From JAISJU01 sp031555675 (GTDB lineage: Bacteria; Bacteroidota; Bacteroidia; Bacteroidales; Paludibacteraceae): 17,377 nucleotides of DNA. The position numbers and the translations under genes were made by a program. Of this stretch, positions 15,931 to 17,377 are shown in pieces. The notes below the pieces were generated by a model. That model was not told where the DNA came from. It searched no databases and saw only the letters and a list, made by a program, of their open reading frames with translations. The DNA lies in assembly GCA_031555675.1 (NCBI GenBank), contig JAVBUB010000013.1:1-17377 (forward strand), read 5' to 3'. How positions within the stretch are numbered: position 1 is the stretch's first letter; each line of letters opens with the position of its first letter.

Positions 15931-16653
15931 ATGGCTAAGCGACCCAAATCGGGCATACAAAAATGGGCTGAAGAAGATAGACCACGTGAAAAAATGATAC
16001 AAAACGGGGCAAGAACATTATCTAATAGTGAACTTCTTGCTATTTTAATTGGCTCCGGTAACCGGCAAGAATCGGCAGTTGAACTCTCCCGCCGCATATT
16101 GCATCAGGCAGGAAATAACCTGAATGAACTCGGAAGATTATCGATCCTGGATCTAAAATCCAAATTCAAAGGAATAGGAGATGCTAAAGCTGTTTCTATT
16201 GTTGCTGCACTGGAACTTGGAAGGAGAAGAAAAGAATCGGAAGTTGATAAAAAAATACAGATCAAATGCAGTGCAGATATATTTGATGCTTTCTATCCTA
16301 CACTTGCCGATTTACCACACGAAGAATTCTGGATTCTGCTTTTAAATAGATCCAATACCGTTATTCTTAAAGCAAAAATCAGTCAAGGAGGAGTTGATAG
16401 TACTGTTGTTGATGTGAGAATAATATTGAAAATGGCACTAGAAAAATTGGCGGTGGGAGTTGTTGTTTGCCATAATCATCCTTCTGGGAATTTAATTCCC
16501 AGCAAATTAGATCTTGATATAACAAAAAAACTAGAAAATGCTTGTAAATCCATTGACATATTTCTTCACGATCATTTAATTCTTTCAAACGAAAATTATT
16601 ACAGTTTTGCAGACGAAGGACTTATTAAACATGAAAAGCAACTATCAATATAA
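15931..16653 (+). CDS. radC: RadC family JAB/MPN-domain protein
   Basis: A 240-residue protein. The N-terminal helical part contains a helix-hairpin-helix-like stretch (LKSKFKGIGDAKAVSIVAAL, 75-94). The C-terminal JAMM/MPN domain has the metal site HNHPSGNLIPSKLDLD with H181, H183, S185 and D194, and an upstream acidic pair E131-E132. The family was once linked to DNA repair, but its real biochemical role is not established; the JAMM site suggests a zinc-dependent hydrolase. Its start is the ATG at 15931 (MAKRPKSGIQKWAEEDRPREK, the usual family opening). Its last 23 bases overlap the start of proB in another frame, so the two are likely co-transcribed and translationally coupled. Confidence 0.94.
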   Translation: MAKRPKSGIQKWAEEDRPREKMIQNGARTLSNSELLAILIGSGNRQESAVELSRRILHQAGNNLNELGRLSILDLKSKFKGIGDAKAVSIVAALELGRRRKESEVDKKIQIKCSADIFDAFYPTLADLPHEEFWILLLNRSNTVILKAKISQGGVDSTVVDVRIILKMALEKLAVGVVVCHNHPSGNLIPSKLDLDITKKLENACKSIDIFLHDHLILSNENYYSFADEGLIKHEKQLSI

Positions 16654-17377
16654 AAGAATAGCCATCAAGATCGGCAGTAACGTTCTGACTTTATCCGATG
16701 GAACACTGGATGTAAAAAGAATGTCCGCTTTGGTTGAGCAAATATCCAAACTACATCAGGAAGGCATTGAAATTATTCTCATTTCATCGGGAGCTGTGGC
16801 ATCGGGAAGAAGTGAGCTGAAACTTGATAAAAAACTTGACCCTGTTTCGGCACGACAGCTATTTTCGGCCGTAGGGCAAGCAAAACTTATCAACCATTAT
16901 TATGAAATGTTTCGTAAGCATGACATTTTTTGCGGACAGGTACTCACTACCAAAGAAAGTTTAGGTTCACGCAACCACTATTTGAACCAACGCAACTGCA
17001 TGAGTGAAATGCTCTCCTATAAAGTCATTCCGATTGTAAACGAAAACGACACCATTTCGGTTACAGAACTCATGTTTACCGATAATGATGAACTTTCCGG
17101 ACTTGTTGCCACCATGATGGGGATGGAAGCCTTAATTATACTGAGCAACATTGATGGTATTTACAATGGCAATCCCAACGATCCGAAATCTGAAGTGATC
17201 CGCGAAATTAAGCCATCAGATAATCTGTCTCAATACATACAAACCTCTAAATCGTCTTTCGGACGTGGTGGTATGCTTACCAAAACAACTATTGCCCAGA
17301 AAGTAGCCGACGAAGGTATTACCGTTATCATTGCCAATGGTAAACGCGATAATATTTTGCCAGATTTATTGAAAGAA
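16631..17377 (+). CDS. proB: Glutamate 5-kinase (3' end beyond window)
   Basis: 249 codons are open from the ATG at 16631 to the right edge. This is the cytoplasmic enzyme phosphorylating glutamate to gamma-glutamyl phosphate, the first step of proline synthesis. The amino-acid kinase fold is clear: AIKIGSNVLT (11-20), ISSGAVASGR (51-60), the glutamate-site segment IPIVNENDTIS (133-143), FTDNDELSGLVA (149-160), LSNIDGIYNGNP (171-182) and the loop GRGGMLTK (211-218). Almost the whole kinase domain is present. Whether a PUA domain follows cannot be seen. Downstream proA would be the expected neighbour. Confidence 0.95.
   Translation, partial: MKSNYQYKRIAIKIGSNVLTLSDGTLDVKRMSALVEQISKLHQEGIEIILISSGAVASGRSELKLDKKLDPVSARQLFSAVGQAKLINHYYEMFRKHDIFCGQVLTTKESLGSRNHYLNQRNCMSEMLSYKVIPIVNENDTISVTELMFTDNDELSGLVATMMGMEALIILSNIDGIYNGNPNDPKSEVIREIKPSDNLSQYIQTSKSSFGRGGMLTKTTIAQKVADEGITVIIANGKRDNILPDLLKE

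Overview
The window looks like chromosome of a Bacteroidota bacterium, most likely of the order Bacteroidales or a close relative. It is AT-rich. Start codons mostly lack a Shine-Dalgarno sequence. Several genes are preceded by the Bacteroidota housekeeping promoter (TTTG, then 19-22 bases, then TAnnTTTG). Two secreted proteases carry a C-terminal region resembling type IX secretion (T9SS) sorting domains, and a DUF4476 protein is present. The presence of T9SS-type cargo argues against gut Bacteroides proper; this is an inference.

Layout. 1-2589 (minus): the N-terminal 863 codons of a large secreted modular protein (signal peptide, Ig-like modules, a CBM9-like domain) that runs off the left edge. 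2590-3148: AT-rich divergent intergenic region. 3149-3622 (plus): queF. 3632-4381 (minus): secreted DUF4476 protein, end to end with queF. 4704-7535 (plus): uvrA, carrying an in-frame GC-rich palindromic insertion. 7693-10135 (plus): hpt, adk and obg, ending at a strong bidirectional terminator shared with the convergent pair at 10180-11536 (minus), a small acidic protein followed by a membrane family 2 glycosyltransferase. 11674-15346 (plus): two tandem 606-residue M6-family metalloproteases. 15465-15813: tRNA-Glu(TTC) and rpsT behind a textbook promoter, ending at a terminator. 15931-17377 (plus): radC overlapping proB, the latter cut by the right edge.

How the genes work together. Most are housekeeping: nucleotide-excision repair (uvrA), purine salvage and nucleotide balance (hpt, adk), ribosome assembly (obg, rpsT), queuosine precursor synthesis (queF) and proline synthesis (proB). 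The accessory content is cell-surface or secreted: the CBM9/Ig protein, the DUF4476 protein, the glycosyltransferase and the M6 protease pair. I see no CRISPR array, transposase, prophage or defence cassette. The most noteworthy points are the palindromic element translated inside uvrA, the divergence of the zinc-site motif between the twin proteases, and a helically phased GATATT cluster upstream of uvrA. I do not see a clearly new multi-gene system.
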